Assembly: GCF_014201195.1 (NCBI RefSeq)
Contig: NZ_JACHDS010000001.1
Coordinates: forward strand, 4,030,001 to 4,094,000
Source: Nocardiopsis mwathae
GTDB taxonomy: Bacteria; Actinomycetota; Actinomycetes; Streptosporangiales; Streptosporangiaceae
Length of the DNA stretch: 64,000 bases
Direction of reading: 5' to 3'
The first letter of the stretch is position 1; each line of letters starts with the position of its first letter. A program made the translations under genes and the position numbers. Positions 26,187 to 34,663 of this stretch are shown here, one piece after another. Under the pieces are notes generated by a model. That model saw only the letters and a program-made list of their open reading frames with translations, had not been told where the DNA came from and made no database searches.

Positions 26187-26448
26187 TCGTCCGCCACCTC
26201 ACATCGTCATCGGGCCCATTCGCCTACTCTTGGACCCTACTGCGGATCCTCAGACGTCCTATTCTCCCCGCTACCCCGCTCAGTCCATCAGATACGGACG
26301 CCGCTGCCGTCATCCCCCTTATCCCCGCTATCGCCGCCGGTGACGCCGCCGATGCGGCCGCCGATCCCCCCGCAGGTCATCCCGGTCCGCGACCGCCGCG
26401 GAGGGCCGGGGGCGGACGGTTCGGCCGCGGGCCCGCGCGGCACGGGCG

Positions 26449-26454
26449 TAGACT
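26449..26454 (+). promoter_or_regulatory. Candidate -10 for leaderless moxR transcript
   Basis: TAGACT, then seven bases, then the GTG at 26462. No ribosome site is present. Confidence 0.4.
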
Positions 26455-26461
26455 CGTCGCC

Positions 26462-27892
26462 GTGTCCGCCGTCACATCCGCACGCACAGCCCCCGATGAC
26501 CCTCCCCCGACGCTCGGCGCCCTGCGCGCCGCGGGCCACACCCACCGATCGGTCAAGGCCGAGGTACGGGAGAACCTGCTGGCCCGGCTGCGCACCGGCG
26601 AGGAACGCTTCCCCGGCATCGTCGGTTTCGCCGAGACCGTCCTACCCCGACTGGAGCGCGCGCTGCTGGCCGGGCACGACATCGTGCTGCTCGGTGAGCG
26701 CGGCCAGGGCAAGTCCCGGCTGATCCGCACGCTCACCGGGCTCCTCGACGAGTGGTCGCCGGTCGTGGCCGACTGCCCGGTCAACGACCACCCCTACACA
26801 CCGGTGTGCGCCCGCTGCCGGCGTCTGGCCGCCGAGGCCGGCGACGACCTTCCGGTCGCGTGGCGGCACCGTGCGGACCGCTACGGCGAGAAGCTGTGCA
26901 CGCCCGATACCGGCGTCGGCGACCTCATCGGCGACATCGACCCGGTCCGGCTGGCCGAGGGGCGCAGCCTCGGCGACCCGGAGAGCGTGCACTACGGCCT
27001 GGTTCCGCGCGCGAACCGGGGGGTGTTCTGCCTCAGCGAGCTGCCCGACCTGCCGGCCCGCATCCAGGTGGGGCTGTTCAACGTGCTGGAGGAGCGCGAC
27101 GTGCAGATCCGCGGGCTGGCGCTGCGGCTGCCGCTGGACATGCTGCTGGTCGCCGGGGCCAACCCCGAGGACTACACCAACCGCGGGCGCATCATCACCC
27201 CGCTCAAGGACCGGTTCGGCGCGGAGATCCGCACCCACTACCCGCGGGAGCTGCACGACGAGACCGCGCTCATCCGCCAGGAGGCGCAACTCCGCGGCGG
27301 CGTCACCGTGCCCGGCCACCTGGTGGAGATCGTCGCCCGGTTCACCCGCATGGTGCGCGACTCCTCCGCGGTGGACGCCCGCTCCGGGGTATCCGCCCGG
27401 TTCGCCATCGCCGGTGTGGAGACCGCTGCGGCCGCGGCCGAGCGCCGCGCCGCGCTCATCGGCGAGCGGCGGGCGGTGGCCCGGGTCTGCGACCTGCCGC
27501 CGATCGTGGAGACGCTCGCCGGCAAGGTCGAGTTCGAGGCCGGTGAGGAGGGGCGGGAGGCCGAGGTCCTGGGCCACCTGCTGCGCCGCGCCACGGCCGA
27601 GGCGTTCCGGGACACGGTGGACGAGGCGGCGCTGGCGCCGCTCACCGGGCTGTTCGCCGACGGCGCCAAGGTCGAGGCGGGCGAGCTCGTCGGCGCCGCC
27701 GAGCTGCTGCGCGGCGTCGGCCCGCTCCCCGGGCTGGCCGCCCTGACCGAGCGCGTCGAACCGGACCGGCAGGACTCGGGCGACCCCGAGGCCCGCGCCG
27801 CGGCCGTGCTGGAGTTCACCATGGAGGGCCTCTACCTGACCCGTCGGCTGTCCAAGGAGCACCTGGAGGACCGCGCGGTCTACCGGACCTGA
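26462..27892 (+). CDS. MoxR/ChlI-like AAA+ ATPase
   Basis: 476 residues, GTG start, probably leaderless. The AAA+ core has Walker A GERGQGKS (about 76-83), an RGVFCLSELPDL Walker B-like block (about 190), the sensor-1 segment LLVAGANPEDYTNRG, and the arginine-finger region KDRFGAEI. A Cys-containing insertion (DCPVNDHPYTPVCARC) near residue 105 suggests a metal knuckle, as seen in the ChlI/BchI-related actinobacterial proteins. It is followed after 35 bases by a VWA-domain gene; such pairs act as a chaperone motor and its metal-dependent adaptor. The client protein is unknown. Confidence 0.9.
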   Translation: MSAVTSARTAPDDPPPTLGALRAAGHTHRSVKAEVRENLLARLRTGEERFPGIVGFAETVLPRLERALLAGHDIVLLGERGQGKSRLIRTLTGLLDEWSPVVADCPVNDHPYTPVCARCRRLAAEAGDDLPVAWRHRADRYGEKLCTPDTGVGDLIGDIDPVRLAEGRSLGDPESVHYGLVPRANRGVFCLSELPDLPARIQVGLFNVLEERDVQIRGLALRLPLDMLLVAGANPEDYTNRGRIITPLKDRFGAEIRTHYPRELHDETALIRQEAQLRGGVTVPGHLVEIVARFTRMVRDSSAVDARSGVSARFAIAGVETAAAAAERRAALIGERRAVARVCDLPPIVETLAGKVEFEAGEEGREAEVLGHLLRRATAEAFRDTVDEAALAPLTGLFADGAKVEAGELVGAAELLRGVGPLPGLAALTERVEPDRQDSGDPEARAAAVLEFTMEGLYLTRRLSKEHLEDRAVYRT

Positions 27893-27927
27893 GCGGCCGA
27901 GCTGCGGGAGTGACGGGAGTGATGCGC

Positions 27928-29739
27928 ATGGACCGCGTCCGGTACGCCGCCTACCAGGGCGGCCCCGACCCCCTTGCGCCACCGGTGAACCCGCGCGCCG
28001 CCCTGGACGAACTGGGGCGCGGCGTCCTGGCCGGAGCCCGCCCTGCCGACGCCCTGCGCGAGCTGCTGCGGCACGGGGCCGGCGGTGACGGTCCGCCCGC
28101 TGCGCCCGACGGTTTCGGGGCCGGGCTGGCGGAACTGCGGCGCCGCGTCCGGGAGCGCATCGGGCAGATCCGCTCCGGCGGGGTGCCGGACGGCTGGTTC
28201 GCCGATCTCCCGCCGATCCCGGACCGGCCGTCGGGCCACCGCTCCCAGCCGACGGCCCCGGAGCGGATTCCCGAACCGGACGTCGAGCGCGTGCATGCGA
28301 TGCTCACCGCCCTCAACGCCCTCCTGGTCACGGGCGGGCCGGGCCACCCCTCCGCGGCGGACTTCGACCGGTTCATGGCCGAGCACGGGGACTTCTTCCC
28401 GGAAGGGCCGCGCGACCTCGGCGGCGTCGTCGACGCACTGGCCCGCCGGGCCGCGGCCGCGCAGCGCATGCTGGACTCCCTCGCCCCGGAGGACCGCGCG
28501 GAGCTGACGGCCCTCGCCGACCGGGCCATCGCCGCCGCCGGCCTGGGCCCCGGCCTGGAGCTGCTGGCCGACACGCTGCGGTCCCGGCGCCCCGGCCTCT
28601 CCTGGTCCGGGACGGGGCCGATGCATGGCCTCGACGCGCTGGGCCTGGTCGAGGCGGCGTCCGCCGTGCGGAAGCTGGCCGACCTCGGTGAGCTGGACGC
28701 GGCGCTGGGACAGGACTATCCGGGGGCCGACCTGGCGGACATCGACGACGAGGCGGTGCTCCGCGCGCTGGGCCCGGACGCCGCCGACACCGTCGCGCGG
28801 CTGCGCTCCCTGGAGCGCGGGCTGCGGGAGGCGGGCTACCTGGACGGGCCGAAGAACCGGGTGCGGCTGACCCCCAGGGCGCTGCGGCGGCTCGGCGAGA
28901 CCGCGCTGCGCGACGTGCTCGCCGACACACCGCCGCGGCTTCTGCGGCCGGGCGGGCACGGCGGCGCCGACCGCCCCGGCGCGCCGCCGGTCGGCGCGGC
29001 CGGAGAACCCACGGGCCGGGCCCTTCCCGCCGAGCCCGGGGACGAGCGGCCCGTCGACGTGGTGCGGACGCTGGGCAACGCGGTCGCCCGGGGCCGGTCG
29101 GCGCGCGGCGGGTCGCTGCGGGTGCACCCGCAGGACATCGAGGTCGCCGAGTGTGAGCAAGGGACGGCCGCTGCGGTGTGCCTGCTGGTCGACCTGTCCT
29201 ACTCGATGGTCCGGCGCGGCCTGTGGGCGGCCGTCAAGCGCACGTCGATGGCCCTGCACACGCTGGTGGCGACGCACTACCCGCAGGACGCCCTGCGCGT
29301 CATCGGCTTCGACGACCGCGCGCGCGAGATCCCCGGCCGCGACCTGGCCGAGCTCGGTCCGAACCGGGTGCAGGGCACCAACCTGCAGCACGCCCTCGCC
29401 CTGGCCGGGCGCCACCTGGACACCCACCCGGACTTCGCGCCGATCGTGGTGGTCGTCACCGACGGCGAACCCACCGCCCACATCGCCCGGGACGGCTCCC
29501 CGGCCTTCTGCTGGCCCCCGTCGGCCGAGACGACGGCGGCCACCCTCGCCGAGGTCGACCGCATGACCCGCCGCGGCGCCCGCCTGCACACGGTCCTGCT
29601 CACCGACGACCCCCGGCTGCGGGCCTTCGCCGACCAGGTCGCGCACCGCAACGGCGGCACCGTCGTCCGGCCCGACCCCGCCGTGTTCGGCACCCGCGTC
29701 ATCCGCGACTTCCTGACCCGGCGGCGGGCGCTGCCGTGA
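27928..29739 (+). CDS. VWA-domain protein, partner of the MoxR ATPase
   Basis: 603 residues from the ATG at 27928 (gggag eight bases before); a GTG at 27910 and an ATG at 27922 are alternatives. The first 400 residues are helical and lack a recognisable catalytic site. The C-terminal von Willebrand A domain (about 400-595) has an intact MIDAS: DLSYS (near 423), the Thr in GTNLQHAL, and VVTDGEP. In ChlD/CoxE-type pairs the VWA subunit binds Mg and couples ATPase work to a substrate complex. The gene ends 54 bases from the convergent UTRA-only gene. Confidence 0.88.
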   Translation: MDRVRYAAYQGGPDPLAPPVNPRAALDELGRGVLAGARPADALRELLRHGAGGDGPPAAPDGFGAGLAELRRRVRERIGQIRSGGVPDGWFADLPPIPDRPSGHRSQPTAPERIPEPDVERVHAMLTALNALLVTGGPGHPSAADFDRFMAEHGDFFPEGPRDLGGVVDALARRAAAAQRMLDSLAPEDRAELTALADRAIAAAGLGPGLELLADTLRSRRPGLSWSGTGPMHGLDALGLVEAASAVRKLADLGELDAALGQDYPGADLADIDDEAVLRALGPDAADTVARLRSLERGLREAGYLDGPKNRVRLTPRALRRLGETALRDVLADTPPRLLRPGGHGGADRPGAPPVGAAGEPTGRALPAEPGDERPVDVVRTLGNAVARGRSARGGSLRVHPQDIEVAECEQGTAAAVCLLVDLSYSMVRRGLWAAVKRTSMALHTLVATHYPQDALRVIGFDDRAREIPGRDLAELGPNRVQGTNLQHALALAGRHLDTHPDFAPIVVVVTDGEPTAHIARDGSPAFCWPPSAETTAATLAEVDRMTRRGARLHTVLLTDDPRLRAFADQVAHRNGGTVVRPDPAVFGTRVIRDFLTRRRALP

Positions 29740-29793
29740 TGACCATGGCGCCCGGCGGGACGAAACGGACCGAATCGCCGCGCCGCGCCATGC

Positions 29794-30363
29794 TCATCCT
29801 GGTCGGTCGCCGACCGGGGCCGGGGCGCCGATGTCGTAGCACAGCACGAGGTCGCCGCCCATCGGGGTGACCGTGGTGGTCACGCGCAGGACGCGGTCAC
29901 GGGACCAGACGGTCCGCACCACGTTCAGCGCCGGAGTGCCGGCCGCGGCTTCGAGGTCGTGGGCCTCCGGGGCGTCCAGGACGTGGGCGGCCACCTCGTC
30001 CCGGTAGCCGACCTGCGGGTGGCCGTGCTCGGCCAGGACGCTGATGGTGCCGCGGGGGATGTCCCGGGCCGACTCCAGTTCGGTGCCGGCGGCCAGGTCG
30101 GCGGGGTAGTAGGAGGTCTCGACGCAGACGGGCCGGTCGTCGATGAGCCGGACCGCGCGGCGCACCACGGCGTCCCGGGCCGCGAGCCGGTCGGCGATCG
30201 GCTCGGGGAGGGGGGCCTGCCGGCTCACCCGGAGTTCCTTGCCGGGGCGTCGGCCCGCGTCGCGGATGAACTGGTCGAGCGCGTCGCAGCCGATCTTGTC
30301 GGCGCCGTCGCGCACGCGCTCCCGGGCAGCCGGATACCGAAAGGCAGGGGATTCCTCGGTCAC
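29794..30363 (-). CDS. UTRA-domain protein lacking a DNA-binding domain
   Basis: 189 residues from a GTG at 30363, preceded by aaagg at eight bases. The whole protein is a UTRA ligand-binding domain: RRAVRLIDDRPVCVETSYYPADLA, the ARDIPRGTISVLAEHGHPQVGYRDEV block, and VVRTVWSRDRVLRVTTTVTPMGGD. The GntR winged helix that normally precedes UTRA is absent, and the 263 bases upstream encode nothing like one. A complete GntR/UTRA regulator lies just upstream on the same strand (30627) with the same block (PEDIPRGTRELLAEMGYPQTRSWDVV). The short form could bind effector or heterodimerise with the full regulator. That is inference. Confidence 0.72.
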   Translation of the reverse strand: MTEESPAFRYPAARERVRDGADKIGCDALDQFIRDAGRRPGKELRVSRQAPLPEPIADRLAARDAVVRRAVRLIDDRPVCVETSYYPADLAAGTELESARDIPRGTISVLAEHGHPQVGYRDEVAAHVLDAPEAHDLEAAAGTPALNVVRTVWSRDRVLRVTTTVTPMGGDLVLCYDIGAPAPVGDRPG

Positions 30364-30626
30364 TCGGACCACCTTTTCCTCAGGTGTTCGGGGGTGAACG
30401 GTGGTCCTATACCCCTTTCCCCCCACGACGCGAACGATCACCGAGCGCACTTTTTCCTTACCTTGTGCGACCGGTCGTTCCGCTCCGGCGAAACCCGGCG
30501 CGAATGCGCAGGTCGGACGGGCGGTCCTGTTCCGTTCGGGGTGGCGGGGGTGGAACTGGTCCCCTTCCGTCGGCTTTCGGGTCGCGTTTTCGCCGGTGGG
30601 TCGGCCGCGGTGGCGGAAATCGCGGG

Positions 30627-31433
30627 TCAGTGATCGTAGATATTGACGTCGGTCGCCTTGCTCAGCGATTCCTGCGTCATATCCCCTTCGAAATAGAGCA
30701 GCTGGTGGCGGTCGGCCGGCATCACCGTCTTGGTGAACCGGACAGGGGTGTCGCCGGAGTAGGCCATGCGGTCGTGCACGAGCAGCGGGGTGCCGGGGCC
30801 GATGCCGAACAGGGCGGAGTCCTTCAGCGACGGCATCTTGGCTCCGACCACGTCCCACGAGCGTGTCTGGGGATAGCCCATCTCGGCGAGGAGCTCGCGG
30901 GTACCGCGGGGGATGTCCTCCGGCTGCATCAGCGCCGATCCCCTGCCGCGGTCCATCGCGATGAAGTCGGGGTAGTAGGAGAGCTGGCGCTGCCAGAGCC
31001 GGGGGCCGATGTAGCGGTCGCAGCGTCGGATCACCACGAACCCCGCGGCCTCGGAGGGATCCAGGTCCATGAGGCAGGCCAGCTTTCCGGTGGCCGCCTC
31101 GACGATCACGCGAAGCCGCTGGGTCGGTTCGACCCCCTGCTCGTCCCTGATCCGCTCGACGTAGCGCGTGTACCGCTCGTCGTCGGGCTCCCCCTTGGCC
31201 GAGGAGGCGAGATGGACGGTCGGGCGGTAGCTGCGGACCGTGCTCCCGCTGCCCTGCCGGGTGTCGATCCGCCCCCGGCTGGACAATTCACGCAGGGCGC
31301 GCCGGACGGTATTGCGCGACGTTCCGTACGTGTTCATCAATTGATCTTCGGTGGGGAGTGCGGCGCCGGGGGCGTAGCGGCCTTCGTCGATCTCCTCCAT
31401 GAGGTCATGGGCGATCTCCAAATGCCGGGCCAT
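30627..31433 (-). CDS. GntR-family transcriptional regulator with UTRA domain
   Basis: 268 residues from the ATG at 31433 with gggag five bases upstream; an ATG at 31445 is less well placed. The N-terminal winged helix (about 1-68) has the GntR pattern GRYAPGAALPTEDQLMNTYGTSRNTVRRALRELSSRGRI, here seen as PTEDQLM and SRNTVRRAL. The UTRA domain (about 90-260) should bind an effector that releases DNA. A TAGAAT hexamer at 31469-31474 (minus strand) is a candidate -10. Genes divergent from it (small membrane protein, DUF6292) are likely targets. Confidence 0.92.
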   Translation of the reverse strand: MARHLEIAHDLMEEIDEGRYAPGAALPTEDQLMNTYGTSRNTVRRALRELSSRGRIDTRQGSGSTVRSYRPTVHLASSAKGEPDDERYTRYVERIRDEQGVEPTQRLRVIVEAATGKLACLMDLDPSEAAGFVVIRRCDRYIGPRLWQRQLSYYPDFIAMDRGRGSALMQPEDIPRGTRELLAEMGYPQTRSWDVVGAKMPSLKDSALFGIGPGTPLLVHDRMAYSGDTPVRFTKTVMPADRHQLLYFEGDMTQESLSKATDVNIYDH

Positions 31434-31686
31434 GTCCGCTCCCAACCGTTCGCCGATTCGTTCCCATGATTCTACCCAGAAGACTTGACTCTCCCTTTAT
31501 CTGAGCGCATGGTGGGACTTGTAGGAATGAATCGCATGAAGCCGGACAGGAGAGGGAATAAGCGTCTGGGTCCCGAACACGCGAGGTCAACCGGTGGAGT
31601 GGGTCATTCCTCCCCTCGGGCCTGAGCGGTCCCGAGGTCGTACGGGCGCAGGACGGGCGTCCGCACGAAACGAGAGGAGGGGATTC

Positions 31687-31962
31687 ATGCCCTGGGCCCT
31701 CGGAATGAGCCTCGTGCTGGTTCTGGTCGCCTTCTTCAGCGCCGTCTTCGGGCTGCTGCTCGCCGCATCCATCGGGATCAAGCGCGGTGACCGCGGCCGC
31801 TACCAGGCACTGCGCGACGGTGACGACCGCCGCTTCTTCACCGGAGCGGGACGCAGCCTCTCCGGGCTGCGCTTCGGCGCCGCAGCCCCGCGGCCCGCCC
31901 CGACCGACCGATCGACGGACAGTGACGACGACCCCGCGGGCGACGCGCGGACCGCGGCCTGA
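31687..31962 (+). CDS. Small membrane protein of the GntR/DUF6292 module
   Basis: 91 residues. The ATG at 31687 follows aggagg at 31675-31680, a strong site. One membrane helix (about 5-28, MSLVLVLVAFFSAVFGLLLAA) is followed by a cytosolic segment SIGIKRGDRGRYQALRDG and an acidic, disordered tail. No family is recognised. It is co-directional with the DUF6292 gene 90 bases on and divergent from the GntR gene. Confidence 0.7.
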   Translation: MPWALGMSLVLVLVAFFSAVFGLLLAASIGIKRGDRGRYQALRDGDDRRFFTGAGRSLSGLRFGAAAPRPAPTDRSTDSDDDPAGDARTAA

Positions 31963-32052
31963 ACGGACCGCCCCGCGACCGCCCCGGCACACGCCCATCC
32001 CCCGACATCCGCGACACACCGGCAGGACCACCCCACCGAAAAGGACCGCGCC

Positions 32053-32505
32053 GTGAGCGACTACGGCCCTCCCTCCGCACCCGTGCCCTACTCGCCCGAG
32101 TGGGTCCGCCTCCCCGAACCCTACGTCCACGCCATCGCCCACGAGCTGACCGCTCGGGGCGTGGCGGTCGTCGACCACTGGAACGACCCCATGGACCCGC
32201 GCGACGCCACGGTCATCGTCCGCGGCCACGACGGCGGCCGGCTCCGCTTCGTCTGGGACGAGGAGAGCGGCTGGAGGTACGGCCCCATGGACGAGAACGG
32301 CTGGGTCCCCCTCCACCTGACGAGGTACCTCGCCGCCGGGCTGCTGCCGGCCCCCGCGCACGTGGCGCACCTCGTCGACAGGGTTCTCCACCGAGCCATC
32401 GAAGGGGCCGTGCAGCGGCCCCGGTACCGCTCCTTCCGCGACTACGGCGACGCGTTGGACGGGCGTCTCGCCGCCTACGCGCGGGGGCGCGAACCGGCAG
32501 GGTGA
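32053..32505 (+). CDS. DUF6292-family protein
   Basis: 150 residues, GTG start with aaagga upstream. The sequence YVHAIAHELTARGVAVVDHW, then the strand-rich VIVRGHDGGRLRFVWDEESGWRYGP and LTRYLAAGLLPAPAHVAHLVDRVL, matches the DUF6292 pattern of actinomycetes, in which a variable response-like sheet is followed by PAP-x-x-VA. The family is often near GntR or XRE regulators; no molecular function is known. It ends 27 bases before a terminator shared with metB. Confidence 0.75.
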   Translation: MSDYGPPSAPVPYSPEWVRLPEPYVHAIAHELTARGVAVVDHWNDPMDPRDATVIVRGHDGGRLRFVWDEESGWRYGPMDENGWVPLHLTRYLAAGLLPAPAHVAHLVDRVLHRAIEGAVQRPRYRSFRDYGDALDGRLAAYARGREPAG

Positions 32506-32531
32506 GCCAGGCACCGAGCCGGTGACAACGG

Positions 32532-32575
32532 CGGTGGCCGCGTCCCCCGGACCATCCGGAAGGGCGCGGCCACCG
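32532..32575. terminator. Bidirectional terminator between DUF6292 gene and metB
   Basis: Perfect 11-bp arms cggtggccgcg / cgcggccaccg with an inner ccgg-accat-ccgg stem. The two flanking genes converge here. Confidence 0.7.
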
Positions 32576-32607
32576 TCATGTGCGCACTGCGCCGGAACGG
32601 CGCGGTG

Positions 32608-33753
32608 TCAGAAGTCCAGGGCGTTGCGCAGGTCGGCGACCAGGTCGTCGACCGACTCGATACCCACCGAGAGCCGCACCAGGTCCGCCGGCACCTCCAG
32701 CGGCGACCCGGCCGTGGAGGCGTGCGTCATCCGGCCCGGGTGCTCGATGAGCGACTCCACCCCGCCCAGCGACTCGGCCAGCGTGAACACGCGGGTCCGG
32801 TCGCACACCTTCAGCGCGGCCTCCTCGCCGCCGCGGACCCGGAAGGAGACCATGCCGCCGAAACCGCGCATCTGCCGCTCGGCCACCTTGTGGCCGGGGT
32901 GCTCGGGCAGTCCCGGGTAGAGCACCTGGCCGACCGCCGGGTGCCCGGACAGCTCGGCGGCGATGCGCTCGGCGTTGGCGCAGTGCCGGTCCATCCGCAC
33001 CGCCAGGGTCTTGATGCCGCGCAGCGTGAGCCAGGCGTCGAACGGCCCGCACACGGCGCCCATCGTGTTCTGGTGGAAGGCGACGCGCTCGCCCAGCTCT
33101 GGGTCGGACACCACCAGGGCGCCGCCGACCACGTCGGAGTGGCCGCCCATGTACTTGGTCATGGAGTGCACGACCACGTCGGCGCCCAGCGTCAGCGGCT
33201 GCTGGAGGTAGGCCGAGGCGAAGGTGTTGTCGACGACGAGCAGGGCGCCGCCGTCATGGGCGATCGCGGCCAGCGCCTCGATGTCGGTGATGTTGAGCAG
33301 CGGGTTGGTCGGGGTCTCCGTCCAGATCGCCACCGTCTCGGGCCGCATCGCCGCCCGCACGGCCTCGGGGTCGGTCTGGTCGACGGCCTCCCACTTCACC
33401 CCCCACCGTTCCAGCACCTTGGAGAAGAGGCGGAAGGTGCCGCCATAGGCGTCACCCGGGATGATCACGTGGTCCCCGGGGGCGGCGATGGTGCGCAGCA
33501 GGGTGTCCTCGGCGGCCATGCCGGAGGCGAAGGCCAGCCCGCGGGTGCCCTGCTCCAGGGCGGCGATGCACTCCTCCAGGGCGGCGCGGGTGGGGTTGCC
33601 CGTGCGGGAGTACTCGTATCCGCCGCGCAGACCGCCGACGCCGTCCTGGGTGTAGGTACTCGTCTGGTAAATCGGGACCACGACCGCGCCGGTCCCGGGA
33701 TCTGCTTCCTGCCCGGCGTGGATGGCCAGGGTCTCGAACCCGTCGAACGTCAT
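32608..33753 (-). CDS. metB: Cystathionine gamma-synthase / trans-sulfuration PLP enzyme
   Basis: 381 residues from the ATG at 33753. A fold-type I PLP enzyme of the Cys/Met metabolism family: FETLAIHAGQ start, YSRTGNPTR, the ASGMAAEDTLLRT phosphate site, ETPTNPLL, and the PLP lysine in HSMTKYMGGHSDVVGG (about 200). SLGGVESLIEHPGRMTHAS is the C-terminal substrate block. Given cbs at 34664 in the same cluster, as in M. tuberculosis (Rv1079/Rv1077), it may make cystathionine from O-succinyl or O-acetyl homoserine, or act as gamma-lyase in the reverse route. Sequence does not decide between these. Confidence 0.9.
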   Translation of the reverse strand: MTFDGFETLAIHAGQEADPGTGAVVVPIYQTSTYTQDGVGGLRGGYEYSRTGNPTRAALEECIAALEQGTRGLAFASGMAAEDTLLRTIAAPGDHVIIPGDAYGGTFRLFSKVLERWGVKWEAVDQTDPEAVRAAMRPETVAIWTETPTNPLLNITDIEALAAIAHDGGALLVVDNTFASAYLQQPLTLGADVVVHSMTKYMGGHSDVVGGALVVSDPELGERVAFHQNTMGAVCGPFDAWLTLRGIKTLAVRMDRHCANAERIAAELSGHPAVGQVLYPGLPEHPGHKVAERQMRGFGGMVSFRVRGGEEAALKVCDRTRVFTLAESLGGVESLIEHPGRMTHASTAGSPLEVPADLVRLSVGIESVDDLVADLRNALDF

Positions 33754-33836
33754 GGCACCCAGACTAACCGCGCGAACCGGGCGCCGCCCCGCGCGACTCC
33801 CCCCGATGATCTCGGGCGGAGGGGGGCCGATCCGGG

Positions 33837-34472
33837 TCAGGCGGCGCTGCCGCGCAGGGGCGGGTCCCAGCCCGCGTCGGGATCGTAGCGGCGCACGACC
33901 CTGCCGGGGATCCCGGCGATGACGCTGTGGTCGGGGTAGTCCCCCGGACGCACCACCGTGCTCGCGGCCACCACGCAGTTGCGGCCGAGTTTCGCGCCGG
34001 GCAGGATCACCGCGTTGGTGCCGATCCAGGTGCCGGAGCCGATGACCACGGGTTCGTCGGACGGCCACTGGCGGCCGACCGGCACCTCGGTGTCGGCGTA
34101 CACGTGGTTCTGGTCGGTGATGTAGACGTAGGGGCCGGTGAAGACGTCGTCGCCGATGTCGATGGAGGTGTGGGCGACGACGTGCGAGCCGCGCCCGATC
34201 GTGCACCCGTTGCCGATGCGCACCAGCGGTGCGGCGCCGAGGTCGAGGCCGGGCACCATCCCGGCGGTCAGCGTGATGTCGCCGCCGATCAAGGTGTGCT
34301 CGCCGATCTCGATCCAGGGCTCGCCGAAGACGGTCGCGGGCGGGAACGCGATGGAGCTGCCCGTGCCGAACGCGGCGAACCTGCGCGCGGCGCGGGACCC
34401 GGCGCGGATCTGGGCGTGGCGCCGGGCCCACGACCACACCCCGCGCACCATCCAGGACAACAGTCGCGACAC
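33837..34472 (-). CDS. Left-handed beta-helix (hexapeptide) acyltransferase
   Basis: 211 residues from the GTG at 34472, which has agggg five bases upstream. The open frame runs on to 36053 but that part is antisense to cbs. The hexapeptide repeats are clear: IEIGEHTLIGGDITLTAG, VRIGNGCTIGRGSHVVAHTSIDIGDDVFTGP, and VVIGSGTWIGTNAVILPGAKLGRNCVVAASTVVRPG, followed by the SVIAGIPGRVVR end typical of serine/maltose/galactoside O-acetyltransferases. The acceptor is unknown. It sits between metB and cbs but is not an obvious serine acetyltransferase, lacking the CysE N-terminal helices. Confidence 0.85.
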   Translation of the reverse strand: MSRLLSWMVRGVWSWARRHAQIRAGSRAARRFAAFGTGSSIAFPPATVFGEPWIEIGEHTLIGGDITLTAGMVPGLDLGAAPLVRIGNGCTIGRGSHVVAHTSIDIGDDVFTGPYVYITDQNHVYADTEVPVGRQWPSDEPVVIGSGTWIGTNAVILPGAKLGRNCVVAASTVVRPGDYPDHSVIAGIPGRVVRRYDPDAGWDPPLRGSAA

Positions 34473-34663
34473 CCTATCCCCTGCGTTCTTTCGTTCAGCG
34501 CCCCGCCGGAGGTATCTACCGGCCGGTAATGATGAGGTGAACAGTAATAGCATCCGGCTCGGGATGCGGGGACGCCCAGGTGGCGCCCCCGAACGGGGGG
34601 AGGTTCGGCGACGGCGCCGGAGGGGCGGCCGGGAGCGACGGCGGCGCCCCTCCGGGGGGCGGC

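Noticed and set aside
30364-30858. Longer N-terminus for the UTRA-only protein that might hide a GntR winged helix
   Set aside because: The upstream frame is low-complexity and partly antisense to the GntR gene; no helix-turn-helix pattern is present and a well-placed ribosome site favours the GTG at 30363.
31527-31625. A 32-codon frame upstream of the small membrane protein gene
   Set aside because: No proper ribosome site and a composition typical of non-coding sequence.
33806-33820. gatgatctcgg near the metB/acyltransferase gap as another palindrome remnant
   Set aside because: Only about nine bases match and nothing of the second arm is present; expected by chance.
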